The position numbers were made by a program, and so were the translations under genes. The notes under the pieces are model-generated. The model was given only the letters and a program-made list of their open reading frames with translations, was not told where the DNA came from and did not search any database. This document shows positions 1 to 11,900 of a stretch of DNA of 64,000 nt, in pieces. Numbering within the stretch: the first letter of the stretch is position 1; each line of letters starts with the position of its first letter. Origin of the DNA: Favolaschia claudopus (lineage: Eukaryota; Basidiomycota; Agaricomycetes; Agaricales; Mycenaceae); the NCBI GenBank assembly GCA_037176885.1, contig JAWWNJ010000083.1, forward strand, positions 1,111,792 to 1,175,791, in the 5' to 3' direction.

Positions 1-1212
1 ACAGCAGGCACCAGCTCATTTACTCAATAGATGGGACAAATACTGCTTACTGGCAGAGGTCCAGCGGCACTGCTCCTCAATGCAGTTCGAGGAAACTCTG
101 GATACGACGATCACCCTCGACTATATTCGCTCTGTTACGTCGTCACAACAGATCAGAGTCATCCAGCTGTTTTTTCTAGTTTGTCTCCGACTATCACCAA
201 TGTTCATCCACAAGTTCTGTATAACAGGCACGCGCGTCATCCTTGGACTTAGTTGGAAGGAATTTGAGAGCATTGTCGCCGGCCTGCCCAGTGCCCCGCC
301 CGACTGGGAGGGGGACACATCATTATGGTTGTACACTTTTATTGCATCCATTTCACATCCAACGCGAATGAGGATTTTACACCCCGACCCTACACTAGAG
401 AATACGGCTCGATGGTGTCTGAACAATATTGGTCGCCGACCGCGTATATCGCGCTGGTAGGATTTGTCGTCGATTTTATTCATTTGTGTTCACAATTTTA
501 CTAGGTTTCCTCCGGCTTGGTCCTGCATCTTGAGATCGTGTCCACCGTCTTCTGATCTTCTCCATCTGTTGTGCGCTGTAGAGGGCGAAATTTCTTCATT
601 CATCCTCCAAGATATAGAGGAACAAACCGTGCGTGGGTAGTTGTTCGAACAGGCTTTGGAATAACATCTGTTGCCTTGAATCAGAGGGATCGCTGGCCAG
701 TTGCACCGCATTGGCATAATATCCTACAGTGGCTTCAGGTGAATAATTCGAATTATCGAAAACTTTTTTATCGGCTTCGAGTCCGTTCGACTTGTGCTCA
801 TCCTTCATAGACATTTCCCGAACAACCATTGGACATGATAAAACGTGTCAGAAACCAGCTCCCGGTGGACTACGTTGGAAATGATAAAGTGTGGTTGTTG
901 TGGAAGCAGTCCACGGGATGGTGACACTTGGAGCGTTCTTGGGTAGCGGTTTTAGGCATTCAGACTGTCGTCGGCCCCTCCAATTTCAAGTCCATGTTTT
1001 TCTGTTTGATTTTCGTGCTACAGGACAAAACGGAAAGGAAACACCGCAGAATGCTTGAGAAAATCTTTCTCTGTCCTACCGTGATGTACAAATGGAAATT
1101 CATTGTAATTTGAATCAGAGAAACCCTTTAGTCAACCATCCGTCGGAGACGGTACTTACTACGAAACGAACGGTAACACCATTCACATCAGAAGCTTCCT
1201 CAGCTTCGACCG
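1..1212. other. Proximal flank, no confident gene
   Basis: I see no recognisable gene here. Two open stretches are worth noting: a plus-strand one at 80-460 (hydrophobic middle, no known motif) and a minus-strand one at 596-829 ending in a short stretch rich in Leu and Phe. Neither has clear splice partners or a family signature, so they may be exon fragments or chance. Confidence 0.3.
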
Positions 1213-1922
1213 TTACCGAGTGGTGATTGCATCATATTTCGCGACGCATAGCATTACAGCAATGGCAAAAGCCTGCCAGTACGCTTTAAGGGTTTCGTCA
1301 AACAGCGTTACGTAGATGACATCGGGATTCAACTTGACGCCATGTGCTGAAGCAGCGATCGGAGGTGGTTCGGAGGAATTGTGAGCACCAGCCATTTTGA
1401 GTGTTTTGTACTCTTTCTCTTCGAGGAATATATAGAATGATCTCCCATCCAACCCTCTAGTAACATCACGGTCAGCAGCTCGATGCCAAATGAGTGCAAG
1501 GATTAATCCTCAACTTACTTGGGACCCTGGGAAACAAGTATCGATGGGCTTTCGTTCCCGGCGACGACGACCAGAACGAATGATATGCCAAACAATGTGG
1601 TACTGACTTCGAAACGTTCCCCTTCTGGCCCGCGCTTTGTGCTTTCAATACGCACACGGATTATTGAATCAACTCGATCGGACTCTGGGTTCGCGTGATG
1701 AGGATCGGGCGTGGGTAATATTTCGCCATACACCAAAGGTTCCTCGTTCGCGTCGAAGTTGAGTAACAGTGTCTCCGTCCGATAGTTAACCGGCTCCAAG
1801 GCATGCCTAAACAACCTAATCCCCGTCCAAGTCGCTTTTCGGCTGCCGTCCACGCTAACTTGGTCTCTTGTGAAATCGACGTGAACGGGTACAGGTTCAA
1901 GAGTTGAGGATGGGATGTTCAT
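1213..1922 (-). CDS. Two-exon hypothetical protein with hydrophobic C-terminal segment
   Basis: I do not recognise this protein. Exon 1 is 1922-1519 and exon 2 is 1456-1213, split by a 62-bp intron with a GTAAGT donor and a CTAG acceptor; joining them keeps one frame and gives 215 residues. The ATG at 1920-1922 starts the peptide MNIPSSTLEP; the frame stays open upstream without a better start. The middle is polar (an ESTKRGPEGERFEV region), followed by a hydrophobic run (residues about 112-123, FGISFVLVVVAG) and a second near the C terminus (AFAIAVMLCVA). These may be membrane segments, but no signal peptide is evident. The clean in-frame intron is the main support. The gene stands alone on the minus strand. 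Confidence 0.55.
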
Positions 1923-2463
1923 GGTCGAGTTTACATCGGGAGTGGGTACGAGCGAATCTATATCCCTGCCTTTTATACAATCCCAGTTGTGGGCGCACGG
2001 CTGGCTACAATACCTTTTTGATGAGCGCCGGATTTGCAACAAGGGGGACGCCACACACAATTGAAAGAATCACGGGCAGGACAATTATCGTCGTTGTATA
2101 TCCGTTTTCATGACTCCCGATCACCTTTCCGATGGAAACTCGAATGCAAGCCTGTTGCCCGCACAAAATAAATATCCAAGATTGAAGAGCAAGTCATGCG
2201 TGAGCTCACCATCGCAACACAAAGGTTGTTCGGAACGGAGCTTGAGAAATGGAACGACGCCGGAAGCGAGTGAGTCGGGTCTGAGTATTGTTCTGTACGC
2301 TGAGAAGCGACGAGGCAGCGTTCGGTCGAAATGGAGGTCGAAGAAGAATCCGATCAAGGGAAACAAAATGCCGAGGGGTCGGCATATGAATGTGCGCGCT
2401 AGAGAACAATGAATCACGATGGTATTGACCGCCGGCTTCGGCGCTGGATATCAACGTTCAAGG
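1923..2463. other. Intergenic, no gene seen
   Basis: Overlapping open frames on both strands (2110-2412 plus, 2121-2417 minus) have no recognisable motif. The segment probably holds the promoter of the minus-strand gene starting at 1922 and the 3' region of the open frame at 2464-2934. Confidence 0.3.
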
Positions 2464-2934
2464 TCAGGACTCACGAAGTAAATCCTGGAGTAATTGTATA
2501 CCGTGTAGCAATAGAAGGTATTGTTTGCGGATGAGCATCCCTTGATTATCCTGTATTAAGAGCTGCCCCGCAGGAAAGAAAATCAAAGCACGCACATATC
2601 GGAGAGCGAGATTTTCTGCTTGATCCGCCCACACTGTGATTGCGCCCAGTATGAGCGGAGGAGCGGTTAATTGAAAGCCGAACTTGAACCCCGCCAGAGC
2701 TAAAGACAGCAGATGATTGCTCTCATGGCGAGACGACAGATATATATTTGTTGAACAAGATGAACTTGAATGATAGTTTTGACGGTGTATCGAAGAGACG
2801 GCAGCCGGAAGTGAGATCCAAAAAACATGAAGTGAGGTGCAGGCATCGCTCTCACCTTGGAGCAGTCCAGATTTTTGAGGGAAACGCCGGCAGCCGCTGA
2901 GCAATTGGACGCGATGGGAAGAGCCTATTAGCAT
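2464..2934 (-). CDS. Possible exon(s) of an unrecognised, membrane-like protein
   Basis: The minus-strand frame is open for 156 residues. Its second half (about residues 75-156) is rich in Leu, Ile and Ala with regular hydrophobic stretches (LSLALAGFKFGFQ, then LTAPPLILGAITVW), looking more like protein than the neighbouring frames. A potential GTGAGA donor lies near 2856, so the upstream part could be a separate exon. No family is recognised, and neither the start nor the exon pattern is certain; it could also be a decayed gene. Confidence 0.3.
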   Translation of the reverse strand: MLIGSSHRVQLLSGCRRFPQKSGLLQGESDACTSLHVFWISLPAAVSSIHRQNYHSSSSCSTNIYLSSRHESNHLLSLALAGFKFGFQLTAPPLILGAITVWADQAENLALRYVRALIFFPAGQLLIQDNQGMLIRKQYLLLLHGIQLLQDLLRES

Positions 2935-5797
2935 TCCAAGTACGATACAACGCGGTCCCAGACGCAGAAAGTGATCTCGTCATGGGCGGAACTCCTGCCG
3001 TTGCCGACGCTCATCGTTTTCCTCAAACGCCAGCCCCACCAAAGCCCGCGGTGAACGTAAATCTCCCCGCCTGGAGTATTCTTTTCGCTCCTGGTCCTCC
3101 TCACCTATCCCCCCTCTCCTTCTCGCCTATCTCTGCCATACGTCCTCTCTGTCATCTCCCCTTCTCGCCGCACCACATCTCCTCACGCCGAGCAAGAAAG
3201 GAGTCCTCCCGAACACTGACAACGCTATTAGAGATCGAGATACGCGGGTGGGTGCGTGGCGTATGGGGGGAGAGGCGGGATGGCAGCGCGAGGCTGGGGT
3301 CGACATCGTGCTAACAATGGCAAATGGCCTGCAGCGCTAGGTTCACGCCCGCCCGCCAGACGAGGAAGTCGGACTATGAGGCCGATATCGATGATGGGAG
3401 GTGGGTACGGGAGGCCAAGGCGGACGCGGATACGTTGCTCTGATACCGAGCGCGTCGGTGAACTAGGGGGAGCAGAGGCCAAGAGTGACCAGGTACGTGA
3501 CAACCGTGTCGAGGAGGAGATATTCTGCGACAAGCGTTAGTCCGTATGATATGGACGCATGCTAGGCACGTACAGTAGTTCTCGATCTTCGACACCGTCT
3601 TTCGCCTTCACCTTCGCCATTGCGTTGCCCCGCCTCCTCCTCCGCCTTCCCGCGCATCACGCAGACGCTCGTCCGCGTCATCAGCTGGCACGCTTCGCTC
3701 GCCCGCTATATATCTTCTCACTCTCCATCCTTCCCAGATCGGAACGACGCTACTGATCAGCAGGTACGGGTGGGGTGCTCGATCAATGCTGCATTGAGGA
3801 TGAGGCGGTGCCGCGTCGTTTGAGGATAAGAGCGAGGACGATGGCGAGCTGGGATCATAGAGAGTGCAGCCGATGGTACAGCAAACCCCGTAGTCAGCCT
3901 GGGGGACGCCAGTCGATGGACTTTGAAGAATTGCTCTGAAGAAAAGGGAGCCGGTCCCACCGCAAGCTCGTATCTTGTGGCCGTCGTGACTCGTTGCGTG
4001 CGGCTTTCATGATGATTAAAATTTGAATTTTCGTTGACAAGCTGGCCGAAGAGCAGGCGAGACTCGCAAGGTGTCGAGGAAGCAAGATTCGGTTGTACTT
4101 GTAATGTCGACGAGCACCAAAGCGGGCGTGGGCGCCGTCGTGGCACTGGAAGGTCGTGGACGTGGCGGGAAAAGAGATGAGGATCGGGAATTACCGCGGT
4201 GATCGATTTGCTGATGTGTTACGGCATCAACTGCCTCTTCCTTTTGCGCACCGATAACGGCGACTGGATCCTCTCGTCTTTTTTGCTATTTTGTCTGGCA
4301 ATACCGCTGCGCTGTGACTTGTCTCACGCTTACACCTACCCTCGTAACTTGAACGGTCTTCCTTCTTTTCTATCGCGGACATCTACGCGGGCATAGACTC
4401 CGTCTCTTGCGACAATTGTCACGAATCTTCCATAATCCACGCTGTGCAAACCAGAAAACCTGGCCGAATGAGTTTGAGCGAGGACACGCGGAAGATTCTG
4501 CGGTGGTAGCTTCGGAGTCCCCAATTTGTATGTACGTCGTGATTCTCATTTCCTTTTGCTTCTTCATCCAACGCTCTGAATAAGTGCTGGTCTCCTAGTA
4601 GAGTGACTAGAGTCCCACAGACACAAATACTTGCTCCCCTTTACGGATCTTATTCGCTTTTCGCTCCAACCTATAAATCTTCGTCTTCCGCGTCTCTGCC
4701 GTGTTCAGTAATCACTGCTTGACTGGTTTATATCCGTTCTAGAGCTTTCGTCTCACCGAGCGCAAACGGACGCTAGCTCACAAAAATACGAGCATACGGA
4801 GAAAGAACAGAAAGAACCGGCAAAACGTCGTTCACTGCGCAAGTGCAAAGTACTGTAAGCTTGCTGTAAAGACTTAAGACGGCAATCTCGCTAATCTTTC
4901 GCTACAAGATCGAAAGAACGGCGAAGTGACCTACAGTAATTGTTGAGCAGGATGGCGTAATATGGAAACAAAATCAAACGGTTCGTTGCCTCTTGCCTTC
5001 CCCCGCCACCTTCTTCGTCTCTCTCTCCCTCCTCGTCTACTTTCTGTCGCTGCAAAAGCTCTTCACTGCTCGCGCCAGCTTTTCTCGACGAACACATCAA
5101 GCTGCCTCACGTCAAGGACTTCTGCAAGGCCTCCTCCTTCCTCTACGTCTGTCCTAGAGTGCCACCGGGTTCGGGGCTCAAGTACATAGCTGCAAATTCT
5201 CAACATACGTTCTCGTCAAGTAACTTCAAACCGTCTTCAACACCGCAAGTTGTTCGAGTGCTCTCAAGTCCTCAACTTCCCAAGATCCAAGAGGTTCGAC
5301 AGTCGTCAAATCGTGGAATCAAGGTGTTGCCTTTGGTTTGTAGCCTCAATGCTGGGTTGAAGGTGAGCACTTGCATTGTTTTCGTCTCTTCCCCTTCCCG
5401 CACTCACGCAGACAGCCCCACAACGCGCGCTTGCGTCATTACGTGTCTTCCCTCAACACAGCCATTGTCCTCCTCCCCCACCATTCCGCCCCTACATTAT
5501 GTCGGCACGGCTATGGAACCGACAGGCTATGTATGCCGGTACCCGTCGTCTTCCTTCTGCCGTGCGTCCTTATACCACCTTCCTCGGCCTCCCCTACTCC
5601 CGTTCGCTCTCATGCTGGCGCGTGGCTCGGCAGCCTGAGGTGAGCGCCCATAAATTCGCCTCCTCCCGCTCGAGATGCAGCTGCATATTTCACACGCTTG
5701 CTTGAAACCTTGGCCCCAAAAGTGTAGAAAGGCATAAATAATTCTATTATATTCAGAACGTGAATCATTGTGCACAGATCATTCACATGAGTTCAAC
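2935..5797. other. Pyrimidine-rich intergenic stretch without a clear gene
   Basis: The plus strand is rich in C/T runs (3080-3240, 3560-3740, 4980-5160, 5390-5600), which opens many spurious frames. The best coding candidate is a plus-strand segment from the ATG at about 5499, reading MSARLWNRQAMYAG and running to a possible GTGAGC donor near 5639; Arg-rich with few acids, it could be a mitochondrial-type leader. I could not find a convincing next exon and do not call a gene. Confidence 0.3.
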
Positions 5798-6491
5798 TCA
5801 GGCCAACCAACCTCCTACCAGCATTGCGAATGGCAAGATAACGCTCATTCGTGTAGCCGGCGCCGTCACTTCACCACCACCCGACTTACTCGCTCCAGTC
5901 GACCCCGGACTTGGCGCAGTCAACGTCGTAAACGGTACAGCCAAGCCAGTGGTAAAGCCAGCCACCTCACACTTTCCTTCCCCGAACTGACATTCCTCGA
6001 CAATGGCGGTCTGCACACCATCGGCAACAAAATCAATCACAGTCCCGGTGACACCGGAGGCGTCCTCAACGAATGTCTCTGCAACGGTCGTTAGATTATG
6101 CAAAATACGATTACTTATGATACGGCGTTCCTGAATTAAGATTCAACAGAAATACTCACGCGTCAACGTCGTGGGGGTGCTGAGTAGGGTGGTGGTGAGG
6201 GTAGGCAGGATTTTGACGAGAGAGCTTAGTTCAACGACCTCGACATAGGTCGTAGCGCCCTGCGCATTCGCCGGTCCAAGGGCGGAAATTTCGGTACGGC
6301 TGGGCCCGACGAGCTCTCCTGGGAGTTCAATGTGTTTGAGCGTCACGATCTGAGGCGCAGCTAAAGGGAGAAAGGAGGGCGATAGGTTAATTTAGCCTAG
6401 GGGTTTCTGCCTATAGAATAAAACACGAACCGACAGAAAATGAAGAGCCAAGTAGACCTATGGATACGGCGAGGAGGAGAATGGAATGCAT
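5798..6491 (-). CDS. Small secreted, probably GPI-anchored cell-surface protein
   Basis: Three exons (6491-6431, 6360-6160, 6078-5798) join in frame across introns of 70 and 81 bp to give 180 residues. Residues 1-20 are a signal peptide (MHSILLLAVSIGLLGSSFSV) with likely cleavage just after, before APQIV. The mature part is Thr/Ser/Val-rich with two cysteines (an EECQFGEGKCEV segment). The C terminus has a small-residue region (SPGSTGASKSGGG) followed by a hydrophobic tail (MSVILPFAMLVGGWLA), as expected for GPI attachment. By analogy with such fungal proteins it should sit on the plasma membrane or cell wall; function is unknown. The start is fixed by the signal peptide. No neighbour suggests an operon-like cluster. 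Confidence 0.75.
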
Positions 6492-6589
6492 CGTTCGTTG
6501 GGATGGTGGATACAACGACTGCCTCGCATATTTGTAGGCTCGGAGGTTGATGAAAATGACTGAACAGATGACTTTGTGCCCGGATAAAT

Positions 6590-7600
6590 GAATAAGAGGT
6601 GGCCAAGCGTTCTTTCAACGGGAGTGCAACAGTTGAGGTTTGCCGCTGGTTTCCGCTGGAGAGGGACTCGGATAGACAGATCGGGAATTGGATGGCGGGA
6701 TGGAAACAGAGGCAGCGGAACCGACCAACCTCGTACTTCGGGACACCGCAAGCACTCTCAACCCACGTTGCCGGTCCTTTCCGCGATGGTGAGACGGACG
6801 GGGGAATCCTCAATGGATCTCATCACAGACAGCGAAACCATATCGCTTTTCCCGAGAAGTACCTATAAACGAACCGCGGTCCATTCAGTTCAATTCTGAC
6901 TTTGAAAATAGCGGAGTGTCATGTTGCTTGAATGGGAGCGAAACAGTGTTGAAGTTCGCCGCTTGTTTCCGCTGGGGTCAAGCTGTGGTGGGAGGTACCG
7001 CACTATCTTCGAACAATGATATCGTAGGCGAACACATCGCATGTCACTCCATCGCCTCGTCACAGATAATCAGACAAGGGTTCAGTTTGATGAGATGCAA
7101 GCTCACTGCGCATGAATTGGACTAATGAAACGGAAGCAGATCACTAGATGGGTCGGAAATTTCAGGCGACCAACCGTGTATCTCGAGAGAAATATCTCGA
7201 CGCAAGCATTCTCAACTCACATTGTCGCTCTTTTCCGCGAAGACGAGGCAGCCGACTGCTCCCCCAAAGGATTTCATCGCAGTGGAACGACAGGTGATAC
7301 CTACAAACGAACCGCTGCCCATCCAGTTCGTCAGTTGCACAGTATTGAACATGGCAGAATATCATGTTCCTTGATCGGAAGCGAAACAGTGTGAGGTTTG
7401 CCCCTCGTTTGCCTGTGAGGTAAGAGACACCACGCTATCTTCAAACGAGAGAATCGTAGGGTGAATCACATCACATGTCACTTCGTCGCAGATAAATCAG
7501 AGAAGGCGTCAAGTAGATGGAATGGGAGCTCACCGCGTTGTAAATAGATCGATAGGCGGAAATAGACGCAGTGGAAATCGACCATTCTTCTATTTCAAGA
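6590..7600. repeat. Degenerate tandem duplication, period about 430-455 bp
   Basis: Matching landmarks recur in order. A GAAACAGTG..GTTTGCCGC block is at about 6620, 6932 and 7378; an AGCAYTCTCAACYCAC block at about 6752 and 7206; a CTAYAAACGAACCGC block at 6863 and 7303; a CACATCRCATGTCACT block at about 7030 and 7465. Identity is low, so the duplication is old; a third partial copy may start near 7560. Open frames inside it are interrupted and I call no gene. Confidence 0.55.
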
Positions 7601-8999
7601 AACGTATCACAAAGATCCATCTAGGAAAAACGAGCTTTCATAGCATTCAGTATTTGGAAGTCGACGGATGACTGGCTTGGATTAGGTACTCACTGTGGAA
7701 CAAAGCGTCCTTGAAACCGGGCTTGTTAACTTTGCAACGAGAATTAAGAGGGAAGCAACGCACGAGTCAGAACACCACGCTTTATACCTACATGTGAGTG
7801 ACGAATCATCGAAGTTTCTTGAAAGCAAACGGGCCTTGGGATAGAACTCGATAGATAACCTGATGTCCACAGCTTATGAATACTCATCGGAACCTACCCT
7901 GTCCTGATAAGTCTATATTGTGCACCGAAATCAGAAGCGAGATCTGAATTCAACGAACGAGATTGAATCTAGCGTAAAGCTATAAAGAAATGCGGACGCA
8001 ATGTGTAAACCTATTCTTACCTGCCGCCTGACTTGATGAGCTGTTGAGGCTTAATTTGCGCCTAGGTGCTTCGAGAAATTCACTACGAAGTGCTACAGTA
8101 CTCGTTGTGCCCAATCGACTGGCCAGCTGGACTGGAATCAGTTTCTTGGAAGTCGGATTCGTTCGCTGGCGCTTGGCTCTTGGGCTATAGTTACGCTTGA
8201 AGGTGCTTCGTTACATGGTAACATTGGTAAGCAGCAAGAAAAAATTCGCGCACACGAACGGCTGCCGTACAGCTGCTTCACGAATGAGTTGTGATGCTTA
8301 CATCAACTGAGACACACACCCTAGCATGCCAACCAAGATGCCAACATCGTCATCCTACTCATAGTGGAGTCATAGAGTCTTGCGGCCGCCGTCGACGATG
8401 GGCCATGGCCTAGCCTTTGAAATTGAAGTCGACGAGAATTGGAGTCTCGCTGACAGGTGGGCGGAGAGCTGGTCAAAGAGAGTAATATGCCCGCCGGTGG
8501 AAAGTTCATTGGCGGCCACCATTGGCCGCTGTTGCATCTTGGTGGACGTTGTCGGACGTCAAGAGATGTTGTTGGACAACGGCTCCCACAGTACGGCAAG
8601 ATAAGATACTGATATCCGTTGACATCCGGCAATCTCCACTGGCGATCATCGGCCCATAATTCTCTTGTCATCCACCAACATCCACCATTATCCACTGGCT
8701 TTCATTGAACTTTACTGGCGGCCAAGCTACACGTTTTCTATAATTCCATCCAGGCTACACAGCCAGACCTTCGGATGTGCAAGGCGCGTTACTGAAAAAT
8801 CAAACCAGAGTTGATCCGGAGTTTGCACTGCGCACGCTTTTGATTGACCTAGATTCAAAATATTTCAAATTTGCGTAGGACAAAATCAAATACGAATTAC
8901 ATTCATCTTTTGTGTGACTTGACTCCCGCTCATTACTTTGCACTGTACCCCGGCTCATTATCGAGCGCTCGTCCCTTCGACACCGACAATTCACAATCA
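7601..8999. other. Intergenic, upstream of the transposase
   Basis: No supported gene. Around 8620-8700 short ACATCCACCA-like words repeat imperfectly. I looked for terminal inverted repeats of the adjacent transposon, such as a CACTA terminus, and found none I trust. A minus-strand open frame at 8321-8695 is low-complexity and lacks splice support. Confidence 0.3.
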
Positions 9000-11900
9000 A
9001 TGGCCAACCCCGGTCAAATACGTCAGTGATCTATATCCTTTTTAGGCAACACCTCCTCATCCTCGTTAATTAATGTATTAGCGGTTCTCGTCTGGGACTT
9101 CAGTGGCGACTCGAGCGGCAAGAGCGCTGTGTGTGCGATATGCAAAGACGGGACCCAGCGCCCTTCGGACTATCTGCGCCGCCGGCATGAGCAAACAGAG
9201 AGCCATAAGGCACTCTTAGAACATCTTCACGCAACCGCGCCCGTCCCTCCGCCAGAGGTCTCGTCTGAGTCGGCCTACGTTACAGATGGTCTTCGAAATC
9301 TCTTAGCTTCTTTTGCTGGACGCGACGTTCGGCCATATCCCGACGCAGCATATCGAAATCCCGCATCTCCCCCTGGAGTCGGAATTAACTGGAATTTAAT
9401 GGAAGCAAATGCTGAAGGGGAGCTCTCCATGTCTGCCGACGAGCAGGCCGTCGCGTTCATTGCCGGAAATATTTTGGAAAGGTTCGATCTTCCTGTCTCT
9501 GACGACGAGCTCGAAGAACACTCCGAAGACGATTCACAATCAGAAGAAGAACCGGAGGTCATTGGTATGTGTTGCATTACGATCACTCTTTTCTGGAGTA
9601 GCAGTCAAATTCAATCATGTTGACAGACGCACCTCTTTCTGCGGAATTTGGGAATAATACCCCACTCAATCCACCACCTCAGAAACGTGCCCGAATGCAA
9701 GACGAAACGGCGAGTAATCGTTATTGGTTTCCCTGGCCGGATCGAATTGTGAGTATTCCATTCTGCTTTCTTTCCTTTGCTCTCTTCTCAGGTTGCTATT
9801 AGTCGTGCACGCTGGACATCTTAATGCATCTGCCTCGTTCCGTCTTCTCGCAAAAGCAGCTTGATCTCTTCCTGTGGCTTCTCAAAGTCAATGAGGTGGA
9901 CGACGTCCCGAGCATAAAACAGATGCAAAAAATCAATCTGGCTCTTCAAAAGGTTTGCGGCATCGAAACCATAGCTTACGATGGCGCGCTCGGCCACAAG
10001 TATTTTGTGAATAGCTTGGCACAAATCATTGCGCAGGTATCTTGCTAATCCCTCTGTTGAGACCCTGAGTCTGATGAAATTTCAGGAGATGGCCAATCCT
10101 CGTGTGCGGCCACACCTCCATTTCTATCCCGAAGATAGTGGTCAGAAGCTGTCTGAAGCACGCCAGGGGCAGCGTTGGCTCAATGAAATCCCTGACGAGC
10201 AGACAACGCCCATGGTGCGCATATCGGGACACGACTACTACATCTACGAGCCAGCAATGCTCGACTCGGGTTCTGCCGAGTGCTGTATTCCCGTACGTTG
10301 GTTTTCGCGCGGCGGGCAATTCTTTGCCAAATGCTGGCAAATGGTCCCCGTTTCGACCGACACACACTCTGGATGGCGTGTCATCCAGTCGGACGACTAC
10401 GAAGTGCCCGCAAGCCGATTTCTCAAGACCTTTCTTCAGTTCCAAGCCGACGCCGCACTATATAATGTTCCACATCCAACTAAGATAATAGGTACTTTTT
10501 AATCTCATTCGAAATATATCCCCGCTCACACATAGTAGACGTCTATGATCCTCATACCAAACAGACTCGCCCATGGAATTACACGGACCCCATACAAGGA
10601 AATTGTTGGCGGGCCAAAGCCAACGGGTCGCGAGTTGTGGTCTTTCCAATGTGGGTTTACTGCGACGACACATCCGGAAACGTTTCAAAAAAGTGGAATG
10701 AGCATAATAGTTTTTTGATGACACCGGCGGGGCTTCCACGTACCGAGGCACAGAAGGAGTACAATATTCACTTTCTCTGCACTTCCAACATCGCCCAGCC
10801 GCTCGAGATGCTAGACGGGATTGTAGAACAGCTCGAGTGAGTTCATCATTATCCCCCTCGACTAAGCTGACCTTTTCAAGGGAGGCTCAAGGCAATGGTA
10901 TATGGGCTTGGGATATAGAGCACAACGAGCCGGTCCTTGTTATTCCCGAAGTTCTTGCTCTGCTGGGTGATAATCCAATGCAGAGCGAATTTGCGTGTCA
11001 TATTGGGCTACGCGGGAAGCTGTTTTGCCGTGCCTGTTGGGTGAAAGGGCATGTGCACCTCCCCGCCAGCGATCAAGAGCTCCCAGCGATGCCGGGAGTG
11101 TGCACAGTGATGGGGCAAGCGTTGCTGGAAGCGACGTTCCCAGCGATGTTGAAGGCAGTGATGCGGGAAGCGAGAAGTTGGGCGGCAACAAGAAGGGGGC
11201 GAAGCGCTTCAAAGAGTCGATGGGTGAGATGGTGGAGCGTGTGAAATCGTTCATGAAGGTATGGGCAGAATGATGTAAATTTTATCCAATTACAAGCACT
11301 GATTCAATACATACAGGTCGGGCGATTGAGGCGCAAGCCTGAAACTACGGAAAAACTGAGGTCTTTCTTCACGGAGGCCTCCACCAAATTGGATACCAAA
11401 ACCAAAGTTAAGAAACTGCGCACTGAGAACGGTCTCAAAGACACTTTTCAGCTAGTTTTCATTGAAAAATTATTTGCTTCTTATCACAAAAAACGAGGCG
11501 CACAAAACAAACAAGCCGCGCTGGACGCAGCTCTTGCTAATTTACCCAAGGAGACGACGAGCCCGGTGTGGCGTATCAGAGGTATTGTTGGTTCATTTAT
11601 ATTCACCAGTCCAGATTAAATCGAATTTATAACAGGTCTCGATCCGCACCAAGATACCCCGGTCGAGATCCTGCATGTCATTCTTCTAGGATTCATCAAA
11701 TACCTCTGGCGAGACTTGATTGCTCAACTCAAGGGAAAAGACGAGAAGAAGCAACTCCTAATTACACGGCTCAATTCTCTCGATGTGACCGGCCTCGGGA
11801 TATCACCTCTGGCGGGCAAAACATTAGTCCAATATTCCGGCTCTTTGACAGGTCGCGACTTCCGCGCCATAGCTCAAGTTGCTCCGTTTGTCTTGTACGA

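Noticed and set aside
3080..3740. Several Arg/Pro/Ser-rich open frames on both strands
   Set aside because: Caused by pyrimidine-rich composition; no start, splice or motif support.
8360..8480. Possible tRNA-derived SINE around the GGCCATGGCCTAGCC region
   Set aside because: I could not place convincing A and B boxes or a tail, and no second copy lies in the window.
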